From positions 4,944,620 through 5,008,619 of the forward strand of contig NC_087389.1 of the NCBI RefSeq assembly GCF_963675165.1: a stretch of DNA of 64,000 bases. The letters are read 5' to 3'. The translations under genes were made by a program, and so were the position numbers. The stretch comes from Halichondria panicea. Taxonomy: Eukaryota; Porifera; Demospongiae; Suberitida; Halichondriidae. This document shows, one piece after another, positions 63,822 to 64,000 of the stretch. The notes under the pieces were generated by a model that was given only the letters and a program-made list of their open reading frames with translations, searched no databases and was not told where the DNA came from. How positions within the stretch are numbered: position 1 is the stretch's first letter; each line of letters begins with the position of its first letter.

Positions 63822-64000
63822 GTGAGGGGAGCAAGGAACTTTATAGTACAGTGAGTGTTGATGCTCATAGTTGCAATCACTCGTACCTGTAGCAACTTGC
63901 CAAATTAAAGTTTCTGTTTCGTTCGCATATAGTACCATATAACTGGAATATTTGGTGACTGAGGAATTTGACTGTACCACCTGTGCATGGTTTAGTGATT
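63822..64000. other. gene 2 intron after the coil exon, cut by window edge
   Basis: It starts GTGAGGGGAGCAAGGAACTT, like the gene 1 intron at 21209. In gene 1 the next exon comes about 2 kb further on, so the GTPase exon is expected outside the window. Confidence 0.6.

Overview
The window is nuclear DNA of a marine invertebrate, most probably a demosponge close to Amphimedon queenslandica. This is an inference from AT-rich sequence, short introns with GT-AG borders, tandem NACHT-LRR genes with Death-fold tails, a Roc-COR-Death gene, and dense small inverted-repeat transposons. No database could be queried. There are no bacterial genes, rRNA, tRNA or CRISPR.

Layout. (1) 1-12486: three abutting, head-to-tail piggyBac-type transposons transcribed leftward. 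Each transposase is split by one intron, and that intron is filled by a ~159-bp G-rich minisatellite. (2) 12976-26539: Roc-COR GTPase/Death gene 1 (+). Its N-terminal coiled coil is assembled from a run of 3-nt and 12-nt exons. (3) 27103-29461: decayed gamma-tubulin complex component 2 fragment (-), followed by four inverted-repeat transposons. (4) 32499-40352: a complete but inactivated Helentron (Rep/HUH, PIF1-like helicase, AP endonuclease), itself hit by a second Helentron-like insertion at 34850-36045. (5) 40776-49098: two tandem NACHT-LRR-Death genes; the second is clearly a pseudogene and the first has two frame breaks. (6) 49670-52428: long inverted repeat, perfect 56-bp palindrome, LINE fragment. 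(7) 52410-56753: a broken gene joining zinc-binding, Ser-rich repeat, UBX and HECT ubiquitin-ligase segments. (8) 57267-64000: 5' part of Roc-COR gene 2, a paralogue of gene 1 with the same micro-exon plan, running off the right edge.

How the genes relate. The Roc-COR gene and the second NACHT-LRR gene share their 3' exons, including a Death domain matching at 20 of 21 residues over its start and a similar preceding intron, so the signalling tail has moved between two receptor/GTPase classes within this cluster. The Roc-COR paralogues give an internal alignment: micro-exon positions and splice signals are kept, while introns gained different transposons in each copy.

The most unusual signal is the series of in-phase 3-nt exons (seven per paralogue). 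Joined to their neighbours, they encode one continuous heptad-patterned coiled coil.
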